Assembly: GCF_001660625.3 (NCBI RefSeq)
Contig: NC_030421.2
Span: 24,623,387 to 24,687,386, forward strand
Length of the DNA: 64,000 nt
DNA from: Ictalurus punctatus
Lineage: Eukaryota; Chordata; Actinopteri; Siluriformes; Ictaluridae
Direction: 5' to 3'
Every line of letters starts with the position of its first letter. Position 1 is the first letter of the stretch. The position numbers were made by a program, and so were the translations under genes. Positions 1 to 11,938 of the stretch are shown here, piece by piece. The notes under the pieces were generated by a model. The model saw nothing but the letters and a program-made list of their open reading frames with translations. It was not told the origin of the DNA and made no database searches.

Positions 1-292
1 CAGGCTGATTGCCTCCATGCCACGCCGCATTGATGCAGTAATTCGTGCAAAAGGTATTGAGTGCATAAATTAACATACTTTTCAGAAGGTCGACATTTCT
101 GTATTTTAAATTCTTTATTCTAATATTTTAAGATACTTGGATTTTTGATTTCCATGAGCTGTAAGCCATAATCATCAAGATTAATATAATAAAAAAAAGG
201 CTTGAAATATTTCACTTTATGTGCAATGAATCTAGAATATATGAAAGTTCCACTTTTTGAATTACATTACAATTTTTTTAGATGCACATGTA
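1..292 (+). mobile_element. Tc1/mariner-type transposon relic, 3' end
   Basis: Frame 2 from base 2 reads a short peptide containing SMPRRIDAVIRAKG and then a stop. This resembles the C-terminal end of Tc1-like transposases, which usually close with MPRR...AKGG..KY. An A/T-rich tail follows and stops at gatgcacatgta (about 281-292), which looks like a transposon terminus. The left part lies outside the window. The copy is dead, and the family assignment is from memory of fish repeats. Confidence 0.55.
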
Positions 293-300
293 AATACTTT

Positions 301-450
301 GCAGGAATGGTGTACAGGATCAAAACTTTTTGAAAACCTGTGGTCTGAGCTAAAGAGGAAACTCCACATGCACAAATATATATAAGAATATAAAGGGGCT
401 TCTTAGACATTATAGGAAGATTCTCAGTGCTGTTATTTGACCAAATATTA
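301..450 (+). mobile_element. Tc1-like transposase fragment
   Basis: Around 340-375 the sequence reads ENLWSELKRKLHMH, the block that follows the third catalytic acid of Tc1 transposases. Around 395-437 it reads KGLLRHYRKILSAVI, the next conserved block. Several codons between the two are lost. No terminal repeats remain, so this is a degraded fragment of a different Tc1 family from the one at 1-292. Confidence 0.6.
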
Positions 451-2881
451 ATTGTGTGGGTATTTTCGAAACCAGCGTATAGTGAAAAAATGCATTTAAT
501 ACCTCTTCGTTCTTTGCATGTGTAATTTTCACTAAGTGGTGGTAATTTTGGATTCCATTGACTGCATATTCAAAATTAGCAAGACAAACTTTTATTATTC
601 ATGCGAGTTTGAGAATTTACAATATATATGTTATAATGAGAATGCTATGAAGGGTTTTGAGATGTAATTGTAACAGTAACCGCATCCTATAAAATAAGCA
701 GTATCACTTATCACTGAAGATCAGTAGCTTCTTTACTCTTATTGAGCTCCTCTCTACAATAACAACAGAAAGAGAAGCACCGAGGTTTAGAGAACCATTT
801 AGTGACAGATGAAATAATCTAATGCTGGTTTCTTATGAAGCTTTACAGAATGTTGGGAGAGAAAATCCCCTAAGATGAAAAACCTCGAAAGGGTTTTGGC
901 TGGAGCTTTCTTTAATGAGCGTGTAGGAAATGCTTTTTTCCTTAGTGCGTGGAATCTCCTGCGGGAGTAATTAAACTGGACAGGGTTTTGCTTCTCACCG
1001 AATCGCTAATCAATACAGATACAGAGGCAGAATCTGTCTCTGCAGTACGCAGTACTGTCTCTCTCTCACACACACACACTCTACTATTGCAATTACACAA
1101 CATTATGCACTTCCCTCTGTCAGTAATTTCAAAATGCATTCACATTTATAACCCAGACTGTTCACTTACAGCTTCCTTTACAGTGATCGTAGGCTCTGGT
1201 GACTACCACCAGTATGTTTGTAAGCATATGCAATAAGTAACAGATGATCTCAAAGCACTGCTGCCATCTGTAACATTTCCATAGAGGCTACCTGAGCTAC
1301 AATGATTTGATTATGGTGCCTTCATGTTTTGCATTACAATAATAAGAACGAGGGATTTCCTGGGAAATCACTATGGTTACTGCATTCTACAATGGTGAGA
1401 AGTAGCTTGCCGTGGGTGTGGGTGTTGGTGTAGGTGGAATACGAGAACCTCCCTCATTACAGTCCAGTAATTTGGACACAAAAATGAAGGAATGATACAG
1501 AGGAAATGTGGCAATGCAGGTGTGTTATGACTAATGAAAAGCCTTGACTGGTGATATATCCCCTGTTGTTTCTGCAGTAAGGAAAATTGTACAGTAGTGC
1601 ATATTAATTAGAAACAACAGTGCACTTAAGAGCATAAATAACACCCACATGTAATTAGGGGAATTTTCTGTAATTGTGGTTGTCGTTGGCTTCTGTTAGT
1701 CCTGCTCCTCTTCACCTAATGATACATGCAGGGGCTCCCACACACTCAGATAAATATAACGTGTCTGTATGTTTGGGTAGGCTTAAGACTAGAAGAATAG
1801 TATGAGTAGTAAAAAGCAATACTTGTGAGTGAAGAAGGGAGTACCTTTAAGATGACTGAAAGACATTTATATGCATATGTGTGTATGGACGTCCTTAGTC
1901 AGTAAAAAAGCCCCCATGTTTGTGTGACCGGCTACTTTTCAGTACTCTGACTGACAGGAAGTATAGTGGGTGTATGTGTGTGCATGTGTGTGTAAATATA
2001 TATATTTATGTAAATATATAATATATATACTTTTTCAGTATATATTTAATATTAAGTAATTATATGAAATTTTAATGTCTAACATGATTTTACAGTGATG
2101 CAGTGGGTAGAGTTGCTGTCTCAGAGCTCCAGGGTCCCCGGTTTGATCGTGAGCTTCTACCCATGGGTTTTTCTCTAGGTTCTCCACTTTTCCTTGTTCT
2201 CATCTAGGACATATGTCTGCTTCATGCCTAGTATTCCCAGGATAGCCTCCAGAATCAATCAGTGTGTCCCTGAATGGGATATAGCAGTTATATTCAAGAT
2301 GAATGAATTATGATTAATTAATGAATTAAGGCAAAGATGCATTTAGAGTAAAGCTGTTGTTCTTTGTATTTAAAAACAAAAGTCAGTTTAAATTATATAC
2401 AGACATTCAGCAACGAGTCAGCTTGATGAAAAAGTTAAAAATCATCATTGAGGAAAATATAAATATATCTGTATGAAAGTTGAAGTGAAGTTATTTTGAG
2501 GACACCGAGCACACAGGTGTTTTGCACAGTGACTCATTTGAGGAATCGTAACCTTTGCATAAAGGTATTTGATTGGGCTTAGCGTCTCAGAGAAAGCAGG
2601 AGTCAACTCATAAACCCTGGAAGGCTTGAAGTGAGTTTATTTAATGTTACAAATGATTTGATTTACTCAGCTGATTATATACACCTGATGTTATTGGATA
2701 TCTTACATCCGATCGTGGTTTTACGTATTTGTTATTTTAGTAGTCATAGGCAAAGGAGAATTCTATTTGACTAACCACTTAGTTGCATTTGACTAACGAC
2801 ATTGTGCAGACATCCAACAAATACCTTCCTTTATTTTAACAACAGTAACTTTTGTGTTAATCTTGCTCTTTTATGTTTCAG
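451..2881. other. non-coding DNA upstream of the first recognised osbpl6 exon
   Basis: I see no gene here. It is A/T-rich, with (CA)n near 1068, TG/TA-rich repeats near 1970-2030 and one SINE-like copy (separate entry). It is either intergenic or an intron in the 5' untranslated region of osbpl6. The apparent splice acceptor at 2880-2881 argues for the latter. Confidence 0.5.
2087..2290 (+). repeat. SINE-like repeat, degenerate
   Basis: It begins with a tRNA-like head (gatgcagtgggtagagttgc, then ggtttgatcgtgagc as a degenerate B box) and ends in a gatgaatgaatt tail. The middle (ctccagggtccccgg, and later cctagtattcccaggatagc) matches a very common teleost repeat whose other pieces lie at 23545-23660 and 57121-57220 in this window. 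Confidence 0.6.
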
Positions 2882-3141
2882 GTGTGAGGCTGTAAGTCCC
2901 CATTGAGGCAGCTTTCTCTGGTCATGTTGTTTGCCAGTGGTGAGAGCAGAACTTGAGGGAAGACAGACAGAGAGAGAGCACGAGGGCTGCTTTTGTCATC
3001 ATGGCACACCACCATTCGCGAGGTCATCAAGGCCGTGCTGCTAGTATGGAAGAGAGGAGTGCCACGCCTGTCCATAAGAGCTCCACCCCTACACACAAGA
3101 GTGCCTCCTCTTCCTCCTCCTCGCAGAGAGACAGCAGACAG
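2882..3141 (+). other. osbpl6: osbpl6 first coding exon with 5' UTR
   Basis: A pyrimidine-rich acceptor ends at 2881 and a donor (cag then gtgagaag) starts at 3142. The first in-frame ATG is at 3001 and gives 47 codons. A second in-frame ATG at 3046 gives MEERSATPVHKSSTPTHKS, which lines up with the start of human ORP6 (M...PAHKTSTPTHRS). Translation may therefore start at 3046, 15 residues shorter. The serine-rich stretch and SQRDSRQ before the donor match ORP6. Confidence 0.8.
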
Positions 3142-6100
3142 GTGAGAAGGCGCTGGAACAAAAAAAAACAGAAAACCTTGGATCTGACAAACAGTTGTTA
3201 ATGGATGCATTCAATTGCCTTGTAATTATATTATAATAGTAGACGCTTTATTTGGGATGAGTGAAGCTGTATTTAGTAATTTTGTATAATTACCCACCAA
3301 TCTCAGGAGATTGGCGTGGCGAAATGCTGCGACATGAAACACAAACCCTTAAAAATGACAGTCTGAAAACAACTAGAGCTCTCAGAGGAGTCATTAATAT
3401 CTTAACAACTGTTTTTATGATTAATGCACTAGTTCAGTAGTTCTAAATATAATCAATCAGCCGTCACGTGTTTGCAGTCTGGATTTTGCTCTTGAAAATA
3501 GTTTTTCACTGAAGCTGCAAAACTAACGTAGTTCAAAACTGTGCTGAATTGGTAATTCATTTAATAAACTTGATTATGTGGCTTCTGCATGATACACTAT
3601 TAACTATAAAAATAGACAACAGTACACTCCATTGCTGAAAACAGCCAGAAACACTTTTGCAAGCATCAGACTCATTGCTAATATTTACTTTAGCAATACA
3701 CCCACAGTACAGCTGCTGCCTAAAGTTTGAAGATGAAGATTGTACATTAGAATAATGAATAATATTGTTTGAATTTTATTGAATCTGCTGTTTTATGAAA
3801 CCAATGGTATCTCTGAGCTAAAACTATCACAGTTTTGGCCTTTGAAACAAAAAATATGATTTTTAATATGTGAAATAATTAGGTTTCAAATATACGAACA
3901 AATAATTGTGGACTCTCAATTATTAAATTAAGTAATTCTGATCAATGTAAATAACTGCTATCAGGTGATTTAGACATCATTCTGATGTTCCTGAAAGCGT
4001 CCCTTATTTAAGGCTACACTGCCTCGTAGCTTTAGTGCAAAAACTAAAGAAGCAGATGTCAGACACTAAACATGTCGAAGCTGATCAACTACATTTGGCA
4101 TCAGTGTTATTTGTGGCCCAACTTTTCCTCTAGTAAAAAATCTGACGATTTGTATTTGCACTTTGGAAACTATATTCATGGTAAATTGGTATTGAAATGT
4201 GTCATGTATTTTACTGTAAGCATGTCAATGCTATAATCTTATGCATTCCGAAGGACTGGACATTACCCTGTCGGATTTGTTTAGTTTTATTATACCCTGA
4301 CTAATGAGAAAAAGCTTTTGGTTGCTCTGTTTAAGTGTGAGCCTAATGCACATGTTATGTCTGCGGTAAGTACTGTATAATGAATAGCTGTGTTAAGATA
4401 TTTATCAGATCCTTCAGCATTCAGACTGTCTATCGGTGCCAAAATAACTACACACAGTAATGAGGAGAAGAAGTAACATACCCTTCCCACTTGTCGCCTA
4501 GAATAGACAGAGATATCTAAACTTATATGTGTACTCCCCGTTACATGTAGTGCACCATTCATCTTGTTTAATGCTGTTTACCTTGTGGCATGGTGTTTTG
4601 CATGTGTGTGGCATCTTGGGAAATCCCTTTACATGGTGCTTCCCTGAACTGAAATTTGTGTTTTATTTGCACATATTTCAATCACAAGTCAAGTTTAGGA
4701 ATATTAAAATCTGGTTACTCTCAAAAGTGAAAAAGAAGATACCAATTCCACTAAAACACATCAATACAGAGATTGACTGAAAGCAGCTGGTATGTATGTA
4801 TGTATGTATGTATTTATTTATTTGTTTGTTTGTTTGTTTAAATATAGAATAATTCCATACCTATAATTAATAAATACCTCTTCATGCACACCAAACAAGC
4901 TATTCAAACACCCATTCAGTAGTTATTGCAAGTTTAATAATAATATATTTTACATCGTATTTTAAAAAGGACAGATGATTTTCCAGCCTAATATTTTTCA
5001 CAATCCATTTTTTAAAATTAGTCTTACCATGCAATGTTACAGTGGGGGCAGTGGTGGCTTGGTAGTTAGGGCTATGGGTTACTGATCGTAGGTCGGTGGT
5101 TCAAGCCCCAGCACTGCTAAACTGCCACTGTTGGGCCCTTGAGCAAGGCCCTTAACCCTCTCTGCTCCAGGGGCCATGTATCATGGCTGACTCTGCGCTC
5201 TTACGCTAGCTTCCTGACAGGCTGGGGTATGCAAAGAACAGGATTTCACTGTGCATATGTATATGTGATAAATAAAGACTCATTATCATATGCATCAAAT
5301 ATAAATTGACAGCTGGTACTTACACCATATATAAACGGAATCTATTAGGATTACATCCACTACGCTATTGGGAAATAACCAACAACTGGTTAACAGCATG
5401 GTATTCACTGCATGAGGACAGCTCTCTTAAGACTAGTTCTTACTGCACCGACAAACACAACCAGTGCCATAGAAATGAAAGCCCGTGCGCTAGGCGCTAG
5501 GCACGCAAAGTCATTGTTGTGGGTAAAATGGCAGATCTGGACGAATCAGAAGAGGAGGATAAATTATGTATCGATGTGTCATTTAAATACAATTGTGGGT
5601 TGTTGTTTTTTTACCCATATTAAGGAACATCTAGTGTTTTGGTTACATTTGCGTAAAAATATTGTTCATAATGTAGGGCCTAATAATGGTCCTAACTTAT
5701 CACAGATCCTACCTTAAGATGTCTTTTTTTTTTCTGAGTTGTTGAAACAAACCGAGCAACATTGTGAAAGCTTTGCACATCCTCTGTCTGCAGTTCTTTG
5801 CATAGATTTAAGTTAGCTCCAAGACTCTCACGTCACAGCCAAGGCTTCACCCACAACCGCCCTCACTTCACTATTTGTCTTTTCAGGGGAAGAGCGACAC
5901 GTAAAGACACCAGTAATAGGAAAACTTGGATTGCGGTAAAATCCATTTTTAAACCAGTCTGACTGTCCGTAAAAAAGTTTGTCGGTGTCTGTTGGGGCAG
6001 TGTGAACATGACGGCCGTGTTTCCCAACATTTTAAATCCAACAGCCAACTTTTAAAAGTTGGTGATTGTTGCCGTTGTTTGCTGTCTGTCAGTGCAGTGT

Positions 6101-9100
6101 GAACCAGGCTTTAAAACAACTTGTGTGCAGAGCTGCCCTGCCCTGCCCTGCCCTTAGCTGTCATGGATATCCCGAAGGAACGCTGGATTCAGTTCCCAGC
6201 AGCCACTGCACCTCTGCATCACTGTCACATGACCACCTGCACCTGATTCTCATTCATGTTAACAAGCACTTGTGTGTGTGTGTATAGTCACAGTTTGCAC
6301 TGCACTCCTTGTCTTGCTTTAATTGTTTTCTGTTGCCATGTTATGCGCTCTCGTCTCGTATGTATTGTTTTGTGTTTGTTTTCATTTTCACGTGTTCATA
6401 GTGTCTTCTGGTGTTTTGGTTTGACTTTTATTAAACTTGAAATCTGCACTTGCATCTGTCTCCCCCTTGAAATTGTGACATTACTCAATGTGTTCTCTGC
6501 AGAAAACCTAGGCACATTTAAAGGGTTTGAGAAATATACAGTATCTCACAAAAGTGAGTACACCCCTCACATTTTTGTAAATATTTGAATATATTTTTTA
6601 ATGTGACAACACTGAAGAAATGACACTTTGCTACAATGTAAAGTAGTGAGTGTACAGCTTGTGTAACAGTGTAAATTTTCTGTCCCCTCAAAATAACTCA
6701 ACACACAGCCATTAATGTCTAAACCGCTGGCAACAAAAGTGAGTACACCCCTAAGTGAAAATGTCCAAATTGGGCCCAAAGTGTCAATATTTTGTGTGGC
6801 CACCATTATTTTCCAGCACTGCCTCAACCCTCTTGGGCATGGAGTTCACCAGAGCTTCACAGGTTGCCACTGGAGTCCTCTTCCACTCCTCCATGAAGAC
6901 ATCACGGAGCTGGTGGATGTTAGAGACCTTGTGCTCCTCCACCTTCTGTTTGAGGATGCCCCACAGATACTCGATAGGGTTTAGTCCATCACCTTCACCC
7001 TCAGCTTCTTTAGCAAGGCATTGGTTGTCTTGGAGGTGTGTTTGGGGTCGTTATCATGCTGAAATACTGCCCTGCAGCCCAGTCTCTGAAGGGAGGGGAT
7101 CATTCTCTGCTTCAGTATGTCATAGTACATGTTGGCATTCATGGTTCCCTCAATGAACTGTAGCTCCCCAGTGCCGGCAGCACTCATGCAGCCCCAGACC
7201 ATGACACTCCCACCACCATGCCTGACTGTAGGCAAGACACACTTGTCTCTGTACTCCTCACCTGGTTGCCGCCAAACACGCTTGACACCATCTGAACCAA
7301 ATAAGTTTATCTTGGTCTCATCAGACCACAGGACATGGTTCCAGTAATCCATGTCCTTAGTCTGCTTGTCTTCAGCAAACTGTTTGCGGGCTTTCTTGTG
7401 CATCATCTTTAGAAGAGGCTTCCTTCTGGGACGACAGCCATGCAGACCAATTTGATGCAGTGTGCGGCGTATGGTCTGAGCACTGACAGGCTGAACTCCC
7501 ACCCCTCGACCTCTGCAGCAATGCTGGCAGCACTCAAACATCTATTTCCCAAAGACAACCTCTGGATATGACGCTGAGCACATGCACTCAACTTCTTTGG
7601 TCGACCATGGCGAGGCCTGTTCTGAGTGGAACTTGTCCTGTTAAACCGCTGTATGGTCTTGGCCACTGTGCTGCAGCTTAGTGTCAGGGCTTTGGCAATC
7701 TTCTTATAGCCTAGGTCATCTTTATGTAGAGCAACTATTCTTTTTTTCAGACCCTCCGAGAGTTCTTTGCCATGAGGTGCCATGTTGAACTTCCAGTGAC
7801 CAGTATGAGGGAGTTTGAGAGCGATGATACCAAATTTAACACACCTGCTCCCCATTCCCCAATTGGGCCCAATTTGGACATTTTCACTTAGGGGTGTACT
7901 CACTTTTGTTGCCAGCGTTTTAGACATTAATGGCTGTGTGTTGAGTTATTTTGAGGGGGAAGCAGATTTACACTGTTACACAAGCTGTACACTCACTACT
8001 TTACATTTTAGCAAAGTGTCATTTCTTCAGTGTTGTCATATGAAAAGATATAATCAAATATTTACAAAAATGTGAGGGGTGTACTCACTTTTGTGAGATA
8101 CTGTATTTGTTCTCTTAAATTAGAGATGTCAAAATATGTTGTAGGCAGATAAATCTGCAGCTACATCAGACAGGTTTTCCCAGGCCACCACACATTAATG
8201 GGATTCACCCCTGTGATTTGTTTATTGGATATTTGGATAAACATATGTTGTTGAAGTTAGAAAGGCATCTGAAATCTTGTGTTTTCACATGGACACTAAA
8301 TGATTTAAGGCTCCTGTGGTCACTCACTTTGTCTGTGTACTGTCTGTCATGGCCAGATCACTCCACTTAAAGGCAACTAGAGATGGTTGTGGAATGTCTG
8401 ACCTCACTGCTTTCTGATGTGAACATGTGAAAAATGCATGAGTGATGAACAGAGGCGAAGTGTTAGCATGGGATGTGCCTCTGTTCCTCTCATGCCCTTG
8501 CTTTGTCTCTGGAGCCTTCAGCCTCATTTGTATTGTGGGGGAATGCTTTGATGGGCCTGATAGTGCGCTGCTGATAGAGAATGTAACTCTTTGTATTATA
8601 CAGAGAGAGCATTTTCTAGTGCAAGAACTTGACTTTGATACTCTGATGTGAAGAAGTAACTTGAAACAGATCATGCAGATAAATACTAGGATATCAACTA
8701 TGATGAAACATTTCTATCCTGATGGAAGTGATTTCTTTTAGGATGACAAAGCCTCAATCCACAGGGATCGCGGGCTCACTGAATGGTATGATGAGTTTGA
8801 AAATATTGTGAATTATTTGCTATGGCTTTGCAGTCACCAGATCTCAACTTAGCTGAACACCTATAGGAGATTTTGGATCAATATGTTAGACATCGTTCTC
8901 ATTAAAACCTCAATCAGCACATTGCTACGACACTTTATGTTGGTTTTTCCTTTAATTTGTCACCTGACTAATGAATCTAAATTCTGTGTGTGTGCCTAAT
9001 GCTTAATGTGAATTCCTCATTATATCAGAGTGCTAGTACTGCAGCCAGTGAGTTCGCAGACTCCCTGGTAGAAGGGAAGCCCTCATTATTTCATTCTGTC

Positions 9101-11876
9101 TTTGAAATGGCACACAGCTGCTGCCTCACAGTCAGAGAGGAAATCCTTCACTCAAGCTTTAACTTCCTTAGAGAAGTGAGAATTCTCACTGAGCTTGCTC
9201 TTTTTTTTTAAACAGAAAAATGATGGCAGTTTAAATTTCATGAATTGAACCCCTTCCAAATATTAAATCATATTTACATCATTAAAAATGTATATCCTCT
9301 TTCTATGTTATATCCTCTTTCTAGTATGTTCTGCAATCATTTATTGTCTAGTGAGATTTATTTAAAAGCACTAGTGTCAGTGCTATCATGTGCATGATTG
9401 CTGTCATGTTGATGGCTTTTCTTAATGCTCAGGGTCTCTGAAGTGTGTGATATGTGGTCTGGGGATGTACCATCTGCCTAATATTTGGTTAACCATTAGG
9501 AGAGAGAGAGGGAGAAAGAAAAACTCATTTAATCAACTATCATTAACTAAATTGCCTGCTGGTTGTAGCACACATTTTTGTGTTTGACAGATGTAACGTA
9601 GAGAAATAATTAACTGAAATTTTAAATACATGACAAAAACATTACTGAATGTCATCTTTATTGCGTGTCTGCTCAGTATTTCTGCCTGAAGCCCTGTAGC
9701 AGTGTGCAGTCTCTTAAAATAGAAAGGCTGTGAAAATTGTAACTGCTGCAGAATGTAGAAATTAAAATGTCACTGGATTAATTAACTTTGTGATCGCAGG
9801 CAAGCATGTTTATGAAAATGCGTCAGTATAGATATTTGCACAGTATATTTCCAAACCTAGTGAATGGAACATAAATGAATGTTTCACACAAGAGCAGCGC
9901 TTGGTGCAAAAAGAGTAGCAGAGCAGTTGTGAAGTGCCACGCATGCACACTTCTGGTGTAATATGTAGATGTAGGTCATTATGAATACCTTGAATAGTAA
10001 TTTCACTATTCGAATACTGGCACCTCAGACAGTTCACTGGATATCTGAATATCCATCCACAACCCTACTGGTGACTCACTGATCACTGAGAAAGCTGTGC
10101 ACATCTGCACACCATGCTCAATAGGACCCCTTTTCAAAAAACATCACAGCATCAAAACACTTGTGTTGATATGTGTTTAATTACAGGAAATACTCTGTAT
10201 TACCTTACCATGATTTGTGTGTTACAGTGCTTTCTAATAATAAGGTCCATCACAGCAGATTGAAGATGAGAAAGATGACAGGGGAGATGTAGTGTGCAAA
10301 TTAGAAGGTGAAATGTTAGTGTGTTTCATTGTAAATTAGGATGCAGCCAAGACAATGACGGTGCATAATATTAGAACCACAGCAGGCAAATGTTCTGGAC
10401 TGACAGGATGCCAAAGTAAGTGTATGTGTGTGTGTCTGTGTGTGCGTGTGAGAGAGCGAGAGAGAGAGAGACAGAGACAGAGAGAACGAGTGAGTGATAA
10501 GTCTCCAGACTGACCCCACTCAGTATGGTGAAATGCTGTAAGGCGATTCCTAGCATCCGTTGTGTGATGAATTTTTTATTCTGCAACCTGCCATGCTCTG
10601 GTTGCATCAATGACAGCAGTAGTCACTCATAACATACTGTTAGGCAGTTGAATGCTGCCAATTATAAATGACTGTTAGGCACTCAAACGCTGCCACTCAT
10701 AACTGACTGTTAGGCAGTCAAACGCTGCCACTCATAACTTATTGTTATGTAGTCGAACACTGTTAATCAGTCAAACACTGCCACACAGCTACCTATTAGG
10801 TAGTTCAATGCTGCCACTTACTGTTAGGCAGTCAAACGCTGCCATTCCTGACTATTAGCCAGTCAAACGCTGTCACTGATAACTTTCTGTTAGTCGAATG
10901 CTGTTAATAAGTCAAACACTGCCACTCAGCTACCTATTAGGCAATTGAATGTTGCCACTCATAACTTACTGTTAGGCAGTCCAATGCTGCCAATCATAAC
11001 TGACTGTTAGGCAGCTGAATGCTGTTAATCAGTCAAATGCTGCCATATAGCTGCTTATTAGGTAGTTGTAAGCTGCGAATCATAACTGACTGTTAAGCGG
11101 TCGAGCGCTGTTAATGAGTCAAACACTCCCACACAGCTACATCGTAGGTAGTCGAGTGTTGCCACTCAGAACATACTGTTCTGACATAAACGCTGCCACT
11201 CATAACTTTCTGTTAGGCAGTCGAACGCTGTTAATCAGTCAAACACTGCCACACAGCTACCTATTAAGCAGTCAAATGAGGCCACTCATTGACTGTTAGG
11301 CAGTCTAATACTGCCACTCATAACTTAAAATAATAATAGTAGTGAACAATTTCAAAAATGCACTTAATTGCATCACATTTTCTCTGGCTTAATATCAAAT
11401 GTAGTTCTATTGAATAAATAGTGCACTACTTAGGTTCTTCGAAGCCCTTGGGTTATACCATATGAACTGGGCATATATAGCAAATAGGTCATTTTGGATT
11501 TTATTTAATTATGAATTATTCTCTATAATCTAAATGTATTTTTTTTATTTCAAATATGTAAATGAATGCACTCATAGGGTTTTGTGTATTGTTGCAGAAT
11601 CATAATGCATTTAACAGAATTTCTTTTTCTTTTTTTTTATTTCCCATTTATCAAGTAAAACAAACACACACAGCCACGTGCATAATGTGAGTCAGCTCAT
11701 GGGGTTGTACTGGTGTTGGTTCAGGGTAAATTCAAGTGCACTTGTTGTTCCAGCATCTGTTGTAGGTGTGTACAGTCTGGACTTGTATTTATAGATGCTA
11801 TTTTCTCGGGAGGAGTCCCCTAGGAGCATTTGTCCTTCCTCTATGTGTACACCTGCAGTGGTATTTGTGTGTGTGC

Positions 11877-11938
<62 letters not shown>

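Noticed and set aside
5041..5115. tRNA gene
   Set aside because: Boxes A and B are present, but no complete cloverleaf is evident and the sequence continues into a SINE body.
8324..8674. 116-codon minus-strand frame
   Set aside because: No domain, no splice context, and a frame lies on the opposite strand over the same bases; looks like chance.
10630..11325. Regular repeats resembling a CRISPR array
   Set aside because: Units are diverged head-to-tail copies with no unique spacers and no cas genes, in a vertebrate intron.
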